The notes under the pieces were generated by a model. It saw only the letters and a program-made list of their open reading frames with translations, was not told where the DNA came from and ran no database searches. From NCBI GenBank assembly GCA_030141605.1, contig JAQGDQ010000203.1:129001-193000 (forward strand): a stretch of DNA of 64,000 nt, written 5' to 3'. A program made the position numbers and the translations under genes. Positions 1 to 12,007 of this stretch are shown here, piece by piece (the first letter of the stretch is position 1; the number at the start of each line of letters is the position of its first letter). Source of the stretch: Tubiluchus corallicola. Its lineage: Eukaryota; Priapulida; Priapulimorpha; Priapulimorphida; Tubiluchidae.

Positions 1-2330
1 AGTAGTTAATCTCCAGTAGTTATAATATAACTTTTGAGACAAATAGTTCTTCGACTGTAATTGCGACAAATTGCACATTTAATAGATTGTCATCAACACC
101 TAGGTGACTCCACTGGCAAGTTTTCTCACTATAATATGTAATCCAGCATCCTTGTTATAGGCATGTTCCAATTAGCACGGTGATTAAATTTCAATGGATG
201 ATGTTCATAGTGTCTATCTAATTTTGATTTAAATAAATTTACAGATGTTGCTGTTCTCACATCACAGGGCAATCTATTCCAGATTTCTGGCATCGTACAA
301 GAAAAATAGTCGTATTTACCAGTTTTGTGTGCAGTTCTTGATTTATGAAGAATAGGACCTGATCTTGCTGTACGATGTACTTCTAATTTAACAGGACAAT
401 CATCACAGCTGTAAACTCCAGATACATATTTGTATACATCAATTAGTTGGCCACGTAAACGTCTAAAAGCTAATGTAGTTAAACCTATTCGTTTTAACTG
501 ACTTTCATACGTCAAGTTCATTAGTTCCGGTAACATGTTGAAAGCTCTCATTTGGACAGTTTCGACTGGGTCCACTATATATGCCCTAGGACTATTCCAA
601 ATACTACTTCCATACTCCACTTTTGATCGCACAAGTGCCACATATAGAAGCTTGAAAGTTTGCAGATCTAGGTACTTGAAATTCCTCCTTATTAAAGCAT
701 TGTTTCGTTTGGCACTCTTTATGATTTCTGCTATGTGATCTTTAAAATTTAGTTTATTATCAAGTAATAATCCAAGGTCTTTCTCACAAGCACTAAAGTC
801 CAATTCTGCCGGAATGCCACTTGCATCATACATTTTGTATTTATATTCATATCCTGCTCCCACAGATACAACCTTACACTTGTTGGGATGGAACTGCATA
901 CCATTTTCAACTGCCCAATCACAGAGCCCTTCTAGATCCAATTGAAGATCATTACAGCTGGTAAAAGAATCAGATTCAGACCAGATTTTGCTGTCGTCGG
1001 CAAAAAGACGAAGAGAATTACTCACACAACTAGGCAAGTCATTTATAAATACCACAAATAAACACGGACCTAATACCGAACCTTGCGCTACACCACTAGT
1101 AATCAAGGACTCAGTCGATTTGCAACCATCAACACACGTACATTGACTTCTATTTTCTAAGAAGTTTACTATCCACTGTAAAACTGAACCAGTTATACCA
1201 CAATTTTTAAGTTTTGCAAACAGAAAGTGATGAGGTACAACATCAAACGCCTTTTTCAGGTCCAGTAGTATTATATCAAAAGGCTTATTAGCATCTTTTA
1301 ACTCAAACCATGCATCGTAACATTGTAACAGTTGGGTAACCGTTGTTCTACCCTTAACAAACCCATGTTGTTCTTCACAAATAATGTTGTATCTTATCAG
1401 ATGGTTCATTATATGTTTCCGCATGATTTTTTCTGTCACCTTATTAATTGTATTTAGTAAGCTAACTGGCCTGTAGTTCGATGGATCTGACTTGTCCCCT
1501 TTTTTATGAATGGGAGTAACCTGTGCCACCTTCCATTGTCCAGGTAACTGACAATCAGCAAAAGACCTATCCAGTAAGGTGTATATAGGCTTAAAAAGCA
1601 CAGTTCTACATTCATTTAAAATACGTGGATGGTAACTATCTGGAGCGGATTTGTTTACATTGAGATTTTGTAACTCATAAAGCACCTCTTCTTCAGTTAT
1701 GGAAACATTGCTGATATCAGGATATTGTTGCACTGTAGTTACTTCATAGTCAGAAGCGTTGGGACTAAATACACTAATGAAAAAATCGTTCAAAATTTGT
1801 GCCTTCTCCTCTGAATCAGAGACAAGAATACCTTGGGAATTCTTCAGTGAATGAATTCTAGACTTTGGCTTCCGAAGCGCATTGATATACTGCCAGAATG
1901 CCTTGGGATTACTCTTGCAATTACTTGCTAAAATACGTTCATATCTTTTTCTCGCAGTAGTTATAAGGTTTTTCACCACATTACGCCTTGCAGCATACCG
2001 TTCATAAGAAAGTTTTGTTCTTCGTCTCTTCCAGTCAAAAAACAACTTTTCTTTCTCCTTAATACAGCCAAGCAACTGCTTAGTTAACCAAGGAGGCCGA
2101 GGTCGACTACTCTTATTATAAAAACTTGGATAGAAACTAGGCACATATTCATCAACAACTGACATGTACACATTATGAAATTTTGTCCACATATCATCAA
2201 GAGTAAGATTACTATTTAAAACATTAATCCAATCAACTTGGCTAAATGCATTACACATACTTTCATGTACAATATATAGGCTTTTATAGTGAAAGGGCCT
2301 ACAATGAACATAATACAAATAAGCTTCTTA
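1..2330 (-). mobile_element. Non-LTR retrotransposon (LINE), 5'-truncated, intact RT reading frame
   Basis: An uninterrupted reading frame from 2318 down to 129 encodes 729 residues of a LINE polymerase. Reverse-transcriptase blocks appear in order: a WKVAQVTPIHKKGD block with NYRPVSLL (about 262-288), LDLKKAFD (352-359), GVAQGSVLGP (409-418) and the catalytic FADD (439-442), followed by a thumb/C-terminal region ending in a WNRLP-type motif. The apurinic endonuclease expected upstream of the polymerase is missing, so the copy is 5'-truncated, as is usual for LINEs. The motif set resembles the CR1/Jockey group, but I did not assign a clade. No stop or frameshift interrupts the RT, so the insertion is probably young. 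It lies antisense to PEX13, whose first exon must be further left; the LINE therefore probably sits in PEX13 intron 1. Bases 1-128 are its 3' end. Confidence 0.9.
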
Positions 2331-2781
2331 TTGTTTCTGCAAAAGAAAAGCCTCACACACTGTTCACCTATGTACAAATGTGTTGTGGGCAATCAAAAAG
2401 CATGGCTTGTTAGATTGTCCCACACAGTGAAAGAAAAAAAGTAATAGAAATAATCAGGAAATTTAAAGTGAATCGTATGATAAAAAAACATTTAGTGCTT
2501 AAAATGGAATGATGTAATGAACGAAGCTCATATATAAGATGATATAAAAGATAGAAAGACTATTATTTATTAATAGTATGTAAAATTAAGATAAGTTGAG
2601 TAAGATAACACCACTGTTTTGCCATTACTGTGAGGATGGATACTGATAGAAGTTTTGATTACTCACTGATACTTACTTAAGTTTTTTATCATTGCATTTT
2701 AAGTTTCAGTTTGTAAACTATAGCAGCTATGGATGTTGACACAGGGTATAAGAGTATATGGATTCGTTTTTAAATCTTCAG
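2331..2781. other. Presumed PEX13 intron 1 sequence, no gene seen
   Basis: AT-rich sequence between the LINE and PEX13 exon 2. I searched it for a first exon with an ATG and a phase-2 donor encoding a start similar to other PEX13 proteins and found none. One ATG at about 2729 is followed by a GT, but the intron it implies would be only about 34 bases. Confidence 0.5.
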
Positions 2782-5700
2782 GAATTCCAGAATCCCTCAT
2801 CCACATGGAAATAATGTCCGGAATTACAGCTCCACTACAACTGTTAGTGGATCAGGTGGGGGTGACCAGCAGCCTCCACCACTTCCAACTCGACCAGCTC
2901 AGCAAGTGAATAGGTATTCCGGTTTTACTCCATATGGTACTGGTTTGGGAGGCATGTACTCACCATACAGTACAGGGTATGACACATTCATTTTTGTTTA
3001 TATTGGCAGTAAACGGCAAAGTATTATAATCAATTTTCATTGTGAAATTATTTTAACAATTATTAATTTTGTTTGTGGTTTTATACAGTTCGACTCACTG
3101 CAAGCCGCTATCCGTACTTACAACATTTACTTAATGTAGGTGGTTGTAGCAGTAACATAATAACGTAACAGAACTCAACTCATTACAAAATAGTTACTCT
3201 TTCTCTTTATTTTGCACTATGGTTTTCAAACTGTGACAATAGTTTTTACATTCTCTGTTTGTGTCTATTTTTCAGACTTTATGGTGGTTATGGTGGATAT
3301 TCAGGAATGTACAGCAATGGACTTTATGGTGGACCATATAATTCAGTTGGAGCTACTGACCAGAGTACCTTTGCCAGAGCAGCAGAGGAAAATTCGAGGT
3401 ATCTATTTTCGCCATGTATTGAATTTATTTTTTCTTCATTCTCATTCGTACGAGTTGTTACTATGGTAATTTGATAATGCCATGTTTTTACAACCTACCA
3501 TAGAGCTTTAAAGCAATGCATGATGCGTATTAACTGTTTCCAACTAGATGCAGAGCAACATAATTATTGGCTTCTTCCAACATTCCAAAAAAAATGGAAG
3601 AAGTAGTAACCAAAACTCACCTAACCAGGAAGCCAATTAACGACACTGGTCAACAGAAACATGAAAACTCGCTTAATCGTCTAAGCAATGACTGTTTCCC
3701 ATCTGCATGATATAGTGTTCACATTCATCTGAATACTTGTCATGCATCACACGTTATAGATTGTGCATTAAATACATGTGGAAACACTTCCAATACACAC
3801 AATGTGTATGCAAATACAAACTGTAGTATACGCTCTATGCATCATGGACCATGCATCACACATTTACTTGTACATGGAGTGCGACCTTTATGCATATTGA
3901 AGAAGCAATCATGCAGAACAATAAAACCTTGGTTTTGTTAGGAAACTATTCTGCTTAACCTTGCTTGGCTCACTATAACTTTGTTAGGCGAGTATGTTTT
4001 TATGTAAGTGGTAAAAATGAAATGATGAAGAAATAAAGTGAAATGCATTTGCCAAGACACAAAATTCTACGGATGCCTTCCAATGGGAAAGCCTGTAGCA
4101 TGAGAGTTAATGCCGCACCAGTTAATAGGCCTTTGTTTGTATCGGCGTTACATAATTGATAAGAGCTTGTCTATTTCCAAGCTGTTTTATAGCGCTGTTT
4201 TGGTCACTTATTTCAAACTGCATAGAGATAAACTGTATTTTGTTTATTATGCAATCTGCCAAATAAGCTATGTAGAAAAGAGAGAAAAGAACAGCAGAAT
4301 AAAGGATTATCGCACAAAACAAAAAAATATCAAAACAATGATCTGAAGAACAAACTGCTTTTGCATCATTTGGATTTATATTTAGCTAAGGCGAAGCAAA
4401 CCAAAGTGTTGAATTTTGATTTTTGAACTAGTTGTGGTATTGAATAAATTTCTAAGTAATGCATTCTGTTGTTATAGGCAAGCATTTCAGTCTATAGAGT
4501 CAATTGTTCGAGCAGTTGGGTCTGTCAGTATGATGCTAGAATCGACTTTCAATGCCGTGTATAGTTCATTCCGAGCTGTTTTGGGTGTGGCTGACCACTT
4601 TTCCAGGTAGGTTATAATGGACAGCCATCAGTTGCCGATGTATGTTAGTTTTATTTGAAAATTTTTGCAGCATGCAATTTTGCAAAGGCCTACCTGAGTG
4701 TACCAAGTTTTACCCCGTCAGTGTTGTATGTCTAGTCCGCACAACTTGGTCAGGGTTTTTACTATGATGTCATTGCTTACAAACTTCTTGCCATAGTAAT
4801 TGCTAAGGTGTTGTTGTTACTATGTAGTCGTTGCCAAGAAGCAGTGTCTAACCCAAAATTCTTTAAAGTTTTTGCACTATAGTAATCAAATTGTCTAAAG
4901 TTTTTACGTCAGTAACCAAATTTTCTAAAGTTTTGGCTCTAGTAACCAAATTTTTTAAGATTTTGCTCTAATAACCAAATTTTCTATACTTAAAGCTTTT
5001 GCGCTAGTAACCAAATTTTCTAAAGTGCACTAGTAACTATAATGTGATATTTTAGAGAATGCAATTAAGAATTAATAGAAAATCTTTAAATTTTATTTTC
5101 AAAAATTTTTGTGATTGGCCAATTGGTCAGATGCAACAGTGTGATTGGCTATCTCTGTAACTAAATAATGCTGTTTTAAATGCTATTTTCAGTGCAATAA
5201 ATGCTTCTTGTTGATGTTCACGTGCACTGTTTTGAGGTATTATATAAACACATGATGTGATTTTGTTTCTTTAGGACACATAAATGTAAGAAAAGGGACA
5301 TTTGACTGAATTTCAATTTCAAGATTCAGCTTTAGATGACAGTCATAAATTGCTTGTACAATATAGTTTGCAAACTGATTTGTTTGTTTACAAATATCCA
5401 TTGGATATTTTTTGTTAGGCTCTGAATCTCATTTACTGTTGTAGAATGTGCAAACTCTTGTGTTTAGATTTGTGCTTGTTTGTTAATGTAAGGTACACAT
5501 GTGAAGATGTGTATCTGTTTGCATTTAGATTATGTCTGACAATAATATAAAAATATTGTACACATATTTAATGATAAACAATGATGAACAAAATAAGGCT
5601 TTAGGAAAGGTTCTCCAGTTGAATTACCATTAATAAATGTTTGCGAAATTTTAATTAAGTGTATGGAAAATAACTCGATTACTGTTGGTATATTTTGTGA

Positions 5701-8700
5701 TCTCTCTAAAGCCTTCGATACCATTGACCATGTTATATTACACGATAAGTTATCTTTCTATCTTGATAACCATAAGCAGTGCATCAGATGTAATAATTAT
5801 ACCTCAACTGAACTCTCCGTAAATTGTGGTGTTCCTCAGGGTTCTGTTTTAGGACCACTTTTATTTTTGATTTATATCAACGATATAAAAAACATTTTTA
5901 GTTGTCATAATATTATTCAGTTTACTGATGACACCACACTCTTTTTCAATTTCATTCATTTCAGCATTACTAACATAAATAATAGTTTAAAAGCCAACAA
6001 ATTATCTCTTAATCCCACTAAAACTAAGTACATTCTATTTCGATTCCTTTACATTGTAGTCTTTATATTGATGGCCTTCCTATAGAAGGTGTTCAATTTA
6101 CCAGATTTTTAGGTGTAGTTTTGCATCTGGACTGCTGGACTGGAACTCTCATATAAAAATGATTAGTCTAAAAATAGCCAAAAATATAGGTATTATGTCC
6201 CATATTAAATACAATTTGTCCAAATCACATATACTTACTGTTTATTATTCTTTATTCTATCCTTATTTAAATTATGTTAGTTCCCTTTGGGGAATCACAT
6301 ACGCGACAAATCTTAACCCTTTACATTGACTTCAAAGAAAATTTCTTCGTTTGTATTTCAGATGAAATGAATTCACCCCAGTATTTAACTCTTTAAACAA
6401 TGTAACATCTTGTCTATTGATAACATAGTGTTTAATAATATTGCAATTTTCATGTTAAAACTAATAGCAAATTATTACACAAGTTCTTCAAAAATCCTAT
6501 CAAACTGAATGCAAGATTTCATACTCCACGATTTAATCAATACTTTCTTCCATATGTCCGAAAGTTGCCAAGTATTCATTTCCTTTGCTGGGCCATTAAT
6601 TTGGAACTATCTACCTAATCATATAAAATCAGAACATAGTATTTGTAAATATAAAAAAGCCTCAAACTCTTTATTATGAACCATAATCCAAACATTTATC
6701 ATCTGTAATGTTTCATATCACACTCAAAGATGAACAAGAATGGATTATACTCCATAACAAGAAGAGGTGAAAGAAACTTTGTAGGCAGGTGGACATAATC
6801 TCACTCCTCTCACCATTTGCAGTTGTGTTTGCCTTGCTGATTTATTTACATTTATTACGTTTTTATTAGCTCATGTGAATCGAATTCTCTACTTTTTTAT
6901 TTTTTTCTTCTCTCACTTTCATATTACATTTTTCATATCCCTTCACTTTTCATACTCCTTTTCTTCCCATTAACCACCTTTTATTCTTGCATCTATGCTT
7001 TTCTTTCTATTTGCCATATTGGGGCTGACTTCTACAAGTTTTCTTTTTGGACAGCCCCAATAATCCATTAATCAACTTTATTATTTACATGCTTGTTTCT
7101 TTTAATTTGGTATTTTGTATTTTCACCATATTTATGTGTTATTTGGTCATGGCAAATGGAATAAAATAAACTAAACTATTTATGCATTTTTGTTTAATGG
7201 CCATTATAAAAAGTGCAGTGTAGAGGAGTTGAATATGATGGAAGGGAAATTGAAGGAATTAAATTTAAGCTTTATTATAAAGTTGTTATGCAGTTTTATT
7301 GTTGTATTCTCTAGGTTAAAATTACATTTTACCCAGATTCTTTCCGCTGTGGCACTCATACGAACATTAAAATGGCTGTGGAGGCGTCTGCTGGTCTTGC
7401 TAAGGTTCCGACCACCAGGTCTTCCAGAAGATGCATGGGCTGATGCAGTTGGGAGTCTGAGTGCTGCTGATGCTTTACCATTTGACTCATATGATAGGTA
7501 ATTACTAAATCAGATATTTAGAGACAGATATTACTAGAGATATTACTAGAGACAGAAACAGCCAAGCATTTTAGCTTAAAAATAGGATAGTGCTCTTCTC
7601 AGATTAGCCATGGTCATAATCGTAAAAGAAGTTAAAATGCCCATAAATCTCAAAAAATTCTTTATTTTTTCTTTGGAAGCTTTCGTCCTCTCGGACTTCA
7701 TCAGCTGCACAGAAAGATACAATAATAAAAAATTACAAATTTTACTTTTTCTTTTTCTTTATTTTTAATTCAGCCTCCTCATGCTTTTTGTACACTTTAT
7801 TTTACTGACATTGCACATCATTATTTTATATGTAGCTTCATCTGTAATTTTTTATTATTATATCTTTCTGTGCAGCTGATGAAGTCCAAGAGGACGAAAA
7901 CTTCTGAAGAAAAAATAAAGATTTTTTTGAGATTTCTAGCCAAGCATTTTATTAAGTTCATTATTTTGTTTCAAACTGTCAAAAATTTCCTTTTTTTCAA
8001 ATTGCTTTAGACTACAATTAATTAAAATATAACGGTGTTCCTGTGTTTTTCTCTATTATCTAATGTGATTAATCTGTTTGGCCCAAAACGCTGTAAATGT
8101 ATTTATGTCAGAATGGCAAGATTATCACTAGAACGCTGATGCTAACACACCACAAATATTTTAAGAATCAGCACATTTTATTTGATCTAAGGCTGTGGGT
8201 CCCTGGCGAGCTTCCTTAACGTGAAAATTTAACATTATCAGAACAGATAGACAAACAATCAATTAGGTGTAAACTCAATATTATTTAACGTAAGAAAAAC
8301 ACATTTGAGAAATAAGTAACAAAGATATATTAAGAATTATTGTTTAGCTACTGTCTTTAATTTTAACCGGGATTTTTAAATGTACCACAAAACAGCATAA
8401 ACTGTACTTATCGTGAGTCTCTGTGCACACGTTGGCTAGCTAGCTTAACCTCGTCACTGTCGCTGTCGAGGCAGTAGATGGCACTACTATGCTTGCCTGA
8501 GAGATAATAATTACATAGATAAACAAAATAAGTATTTCGCTTAATAATGCAAAATTAAACTCATTGGCACTACTCCGCTTAATTTAGCAAACCTAATTGT
8601 AGAAATTTAATTAGTACGATAAAATGAGAGCACTATTGTATAGGGCTGTCACATCTAACAATTTATGAAAAAAATGGAGTGTTTGCTTGGTCATTTCTGA

Positions 8701-11700
8701 CATGCCTTGTATTTTATATTATCAAATTGGCATTTCTTTAATACAGCAAGAAGTCGAGCTGGCCAATCATCATGTTTTTTGCTGTTGCGTTTGGTGGACC
8801 TTGGCTAATATGGAAATTGCTCAAATCAGTGTGTGATACAGATAACAAAGGTAAGCAACTTTGTTCAGAAACATACTTTTCTGAAGCTGAATAATGGCAA
8901 GCTGGTTAGTTACAGTTGTATGGCGTGTTTTATATCAATTACATTTTGGTACAAATTCAGTGAACTTTAGTTCCATCAATTAGGAAGTTGCACATATTAA
9001 TAAAATTGCTGTATGAATGACAGTCAAACACCTGAAAGCAATGATTATTTAGGATTTGTAATAAGTACCATAGTTCAACTTCTTTGTGATATAATGTGGC
9101 AAAACAATTAATTTGGCGACATCTCAAAGAGGAGTGAGTATACCATAATTAAGCAATAGTAGTAGATGTTGTAAATGTTCTAAGAAGCATGCAACTCTTG
9201 TTTCATATTTTGTTACGCACATTTTCTGCAGATTTAAAATTGAAACAACTTTTTTAATTTAAACATAATTTTATTGGTTAAGTTTTTTTTAAAGATAAAG
9301 GCTGGGAATCTGGTAAAGGTGATCATTTTGTTGCACGTGCAGAGTACAATTTCTTGTCTGCTCAAGAAGACGAAGTTGCATTTAGAGCTGGACAGTATTT
9401 GAATGTTGCACCAAAAGGTTTGTGCAAGTTTTCATTTTTGTGTGACAGTTCTGTGAATTTTATTTAGCTAGCTAAAGATGTGGTGTTTTACCAATTGCCT
9501 AATTTTTGTGAAAATGTGAGAACTATAATTTGTCTTCACCCTTTGTTTCATTTATATAGCAGTTAGATGGTCAAGTTGCATTTTAGATTTAATGAGTAAA
9601 GATTATTTAAACAAATCTCCTATTGATCTCTCCTTGATCTCCTATTTTGATCATATGAATGAAATTTACATTATCTGTAGTAAACTGATTTCCAGATACA
9701 TTGTATCAGAAAATGTTGTAAAAACAAACCTTGTTATACCGCCCATCATTATAATGCCAACTTTTGGCTTTTCCAGATTTCCATAATATATCATATAGGG
9801 AATACCGCCAACGTCGCTTTTGCCATCTGTCACCGTATCTGCTGTGCAGGAGTGTATTCTACATAATAAATCTACCCCGTTATAATGTCAGCCAAAATAA
9901 AGCATAGTGAATTGCTGCCGGAAAACAGCCGTTGCTTTGTGAAAACAGTGATCTCTGATAAAAAAACTGTTTCGGTGTTTAGATTAAAATTTAGCTAGGT
10001 TTCATAACAAGTTACTGTACAAAAGTGAATGTTGAGGTTTTGAACAAGGAACATGCATTTTAAGAATGCAAGAGTTCTAAAGTTCAGTGCTGAACTGATG
10101 TAAATTTAACACCCGTTAAAGCTGCTCAATTTATGTGTCACAGTTACTTTAGAGCCTTAATTGTCAAGTAATGTTATGTTGGACGCATGGACAGCTTGGT
10201 TGCATATTTCTCTTATCAGCAGTTGGCCAATTACCAGTCTATTTCACAAGATTGCTTCTGCATGTTGTGTTACGTAAGTTTTGCAAGGTGCCACTGTAGA
10301 ATTACACCTGTTTTGTTAATGTTTCAAAAACATGCAGTATAACACATGTATTGTTGTAGGTATAATAATACTATTTATCACATACAAAGTTAACAAGGAA
10401 ATAAAATCGAGGCTGCACAGTAGAATGTCTTTAATGTTTAATGAACATTGTCTTATTGTCAACCCTGCTATAACACCACATTTAGTAGTGCCCCAGACCT
10501 GGCATTATAATAATGTTTAATTGTATTTCAAATATCCATTTTTCCTGATGTTTATCCCAGACTTTTCTTTGCTCATAGAATTGCAGCCCAGGGTACGAGG
10601 ATGGCTTCTTGCCAGTGCAGATGGCCAAAAGACTGGTCTTATTCCAGCAAACTACGTTAAAGTTTTGGGAAAACGGAAAGGTCGAGCAAATACATCTTCT
10701 CCAACGCAGGTAATGATGGCCACAAGTGGCTCTATTAGTAGTTATAATTATCTTTTTTCAATAGTTTATAATTCCAGCTAGGGTAAGATTCTGAACTGGG
10801 GATTGTACATGATAAAACTATTTGAATTAACTAACTCTAAAATGTATTTTCAACAAACCGTTATTATTAAATAGATACTTTCTCTGTTGCTTTAGTGTGA
10901 AAATAATATGCAAAGATTGTGAGAAAGTAGATTACAACTAACTACTAAACAGTGGCAAATGTTGCACACGTTAAGTGTTTTGTCATTGCTGTTAATATTA
11001 TTATTATTAGGACTTCGTTCTTCTGTTTGTTTTTTTCCTTTATACACTGTTGTGCAATAAAGAGTATGTTCGTTTGCGTAAGCCCAACAACAACTTTTTT
11101 TCGAAAACGAATCATTTGATTTACAGGGGTGGTCATATAACCTTTGTGACATTGAACAGTCTTTTTGCTGACACTTGCCTTGCCAACATTCAGTAAATAC
11201 ATATATTTTCTTGAGATGTGCAGGTATATTCTTACGAAAAGTTCCTGCATTTTCCACAAGCTAGATAACAGCAAACTTAGCATCTGTATTTAAGCCTTAG
11301 CAACTGCAAAAAAGAAGTCCCAAGTTCCAGAGCTACTACTACATTTGCAAATGTGCATCATTTATTTTCTACTAATGGAGAAATAAAATTACTGTTTACT
11401 GTAAACATTGAGTGAGAAACGGACAGTGACCTCCCCATTTAATATCTGTTGACATGTCGATGCGGTGGCACTATTTATCGCTCTCCCAAATTTTGTTTTT
11501 GGGAGAAGTGGTGATAAAAATGCAAAGAAGTAGTGAAGGCATGAACATAGCCATAACTGAAAATAAAACAATATATTACATTCACTGATGTACAATCAGT
11601 ATAGTGATATTTGTGCTTTAATGCTTGTGTTATGTCGTCAGGTAGGCAAGGCGCATATGAGGAATCCATGACTAATGGTAATGCTGGGTTGGATCAAGTG

Positions 11701-12007
11701 CAGGTACAGGAGATACAAATAGGCCGACGATGTGTATACCATGCTCATGTTAAAAATTATGATTCTCCTTTAGGCACTACTCAATGGTATTTTCTTGCAG
11801 GCTCAGCCATCAGCTTTGCAGCTGCAGCAGCCGGTTGCAAGTATCCAAAGCCCCAGTCAAGTGAACCTAGATGAATATTTTGAGAACCCATCACCAGAAA
11901 GCGACAGACCAGGAACCATGCAAGCAAGCAACACGATCGCAGAGCTTACAGATACCCAAAGTAAAAACACTGAACTGAATGTGCTGGCAGCCGACATGCT
12001 TAAATGA
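2782..12007 (+). CDS. PEX13: Peroxin-13 (peroxisomal docking-complex protein), exon 1 not seen
   Basis: Membrane protein of the peroxisomal import docking complex, which receives the cargo receptor PEX5. Coding exons: 2782-2976, 3276-3398, 4478-4606, 7315-7497, 8747-8850, 9295-9417, 10579-10709, 11801-12007 (stop TGA). All have GT-AG borders and matching phases, giving about 398 visible residues; the human protein has 403. Exon 2 opens with RIPHPHGNN and a proline-rich stretch. Exons 2-3 carry the YG-rich segment (LYGGYGGYSGMYSNG). Exon 4 has the family block AFQSIESIV and SSFRAVL. Exon 6 encodes a membrane segment (WPIIMFFAVAFGGPWLIW). Exons 7-8 form the C-terminal SH3 domain, from FVARAEYNF to GLIPANYVKVLGKRKGR. 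The start codon is not visible: exon 2 begins in phase 2, so exon 1 lies upstream, probably outside the window. Intron 4 contains a LINE and intron 5 a foldback element. Confidence 0.93.
4855..5040. repeat. Minisatellite, unit about 34 bp, in PEX13 intron 4
   Basis: About five diverged copies of a unit built around AGTAACCAAATTTTCTAAAG followed by a TTTTGCNCT-like spacer. Copies differ by small indels. It lies between PEX13 exon 4 and the intronic LINE. Confidence 0.8.
5595..7180 (+). mobile_element. LINE relic in PEX13 intron 4
   Basis: Sense-orientation reverse-transcriptase remnant. Translating from about 5610 gives a VELPLINVCEILIKC-type segment, then GIFCDLSKAFDTIDH (about 5687-5731), GVPQGSVLGPLLFLIYIND (5828-5884) and FTDDTTLFF, in which the catalytic ADD has become TDD. 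The frame breaks near 6085. The thumb region continues in other frames (FLGVVLHLDCW, SHILTVYYSFFYPYLNYVS) to about 6680. A long 3' UTR ends near 7180 with AATGGAATAAAATAAA. The 5' end lacks the endonuclease and part of the fingers. Several frameshifts, a stop and the mutated catalytic box show it is dead. Confidence 0.85.
7630..7945. repeat. Foldback element with hammerhead-like motifs, PEX13 intron 5
   Basis: Two arms of roughly 90 bases (about 7641-7738 and 7846-7935) are inverted copies around an AT-rich loop of about 105 bases. Each arm reads CTGATGA, one A, GTCC, a 4-base loop, GGAC, GAAA: on the plus strand at 7876-7899 and on the minus strand at 7681-7704. The minus-strand loop is GAGA and the plus-strand loop AAGA. 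This is the catalytic-core order of a hammerhead ribozyme with one extra A after CTGATGA. Similar motifs are known in Penelope-like retroelements. Stem III and the cleavage site are not clear to me, so activity is open. Confidence 0.6.

Noticed and set aside
2729-2781. PEX13 first exon at the ATG near 2729
   Set aside because: The intron to exon 2 would be about 34 bases, too short, and the peptide does not match the family.
10892-11283. Two overlapping minus-strand open frames of over 110 codons in PEX13 intron 8
   Set aside because: No family resemblance, low-complexity composition and no splice partner; likely chance.
11642-11703. Possible extra PEX13 exon between a CAG acceptor at 11641 and a GTACAG donor
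   Set aside because: Exon 8 ends in phase 0 and this frame meets a stop after nine codons. Skipping it keeps the frame into exon 9.
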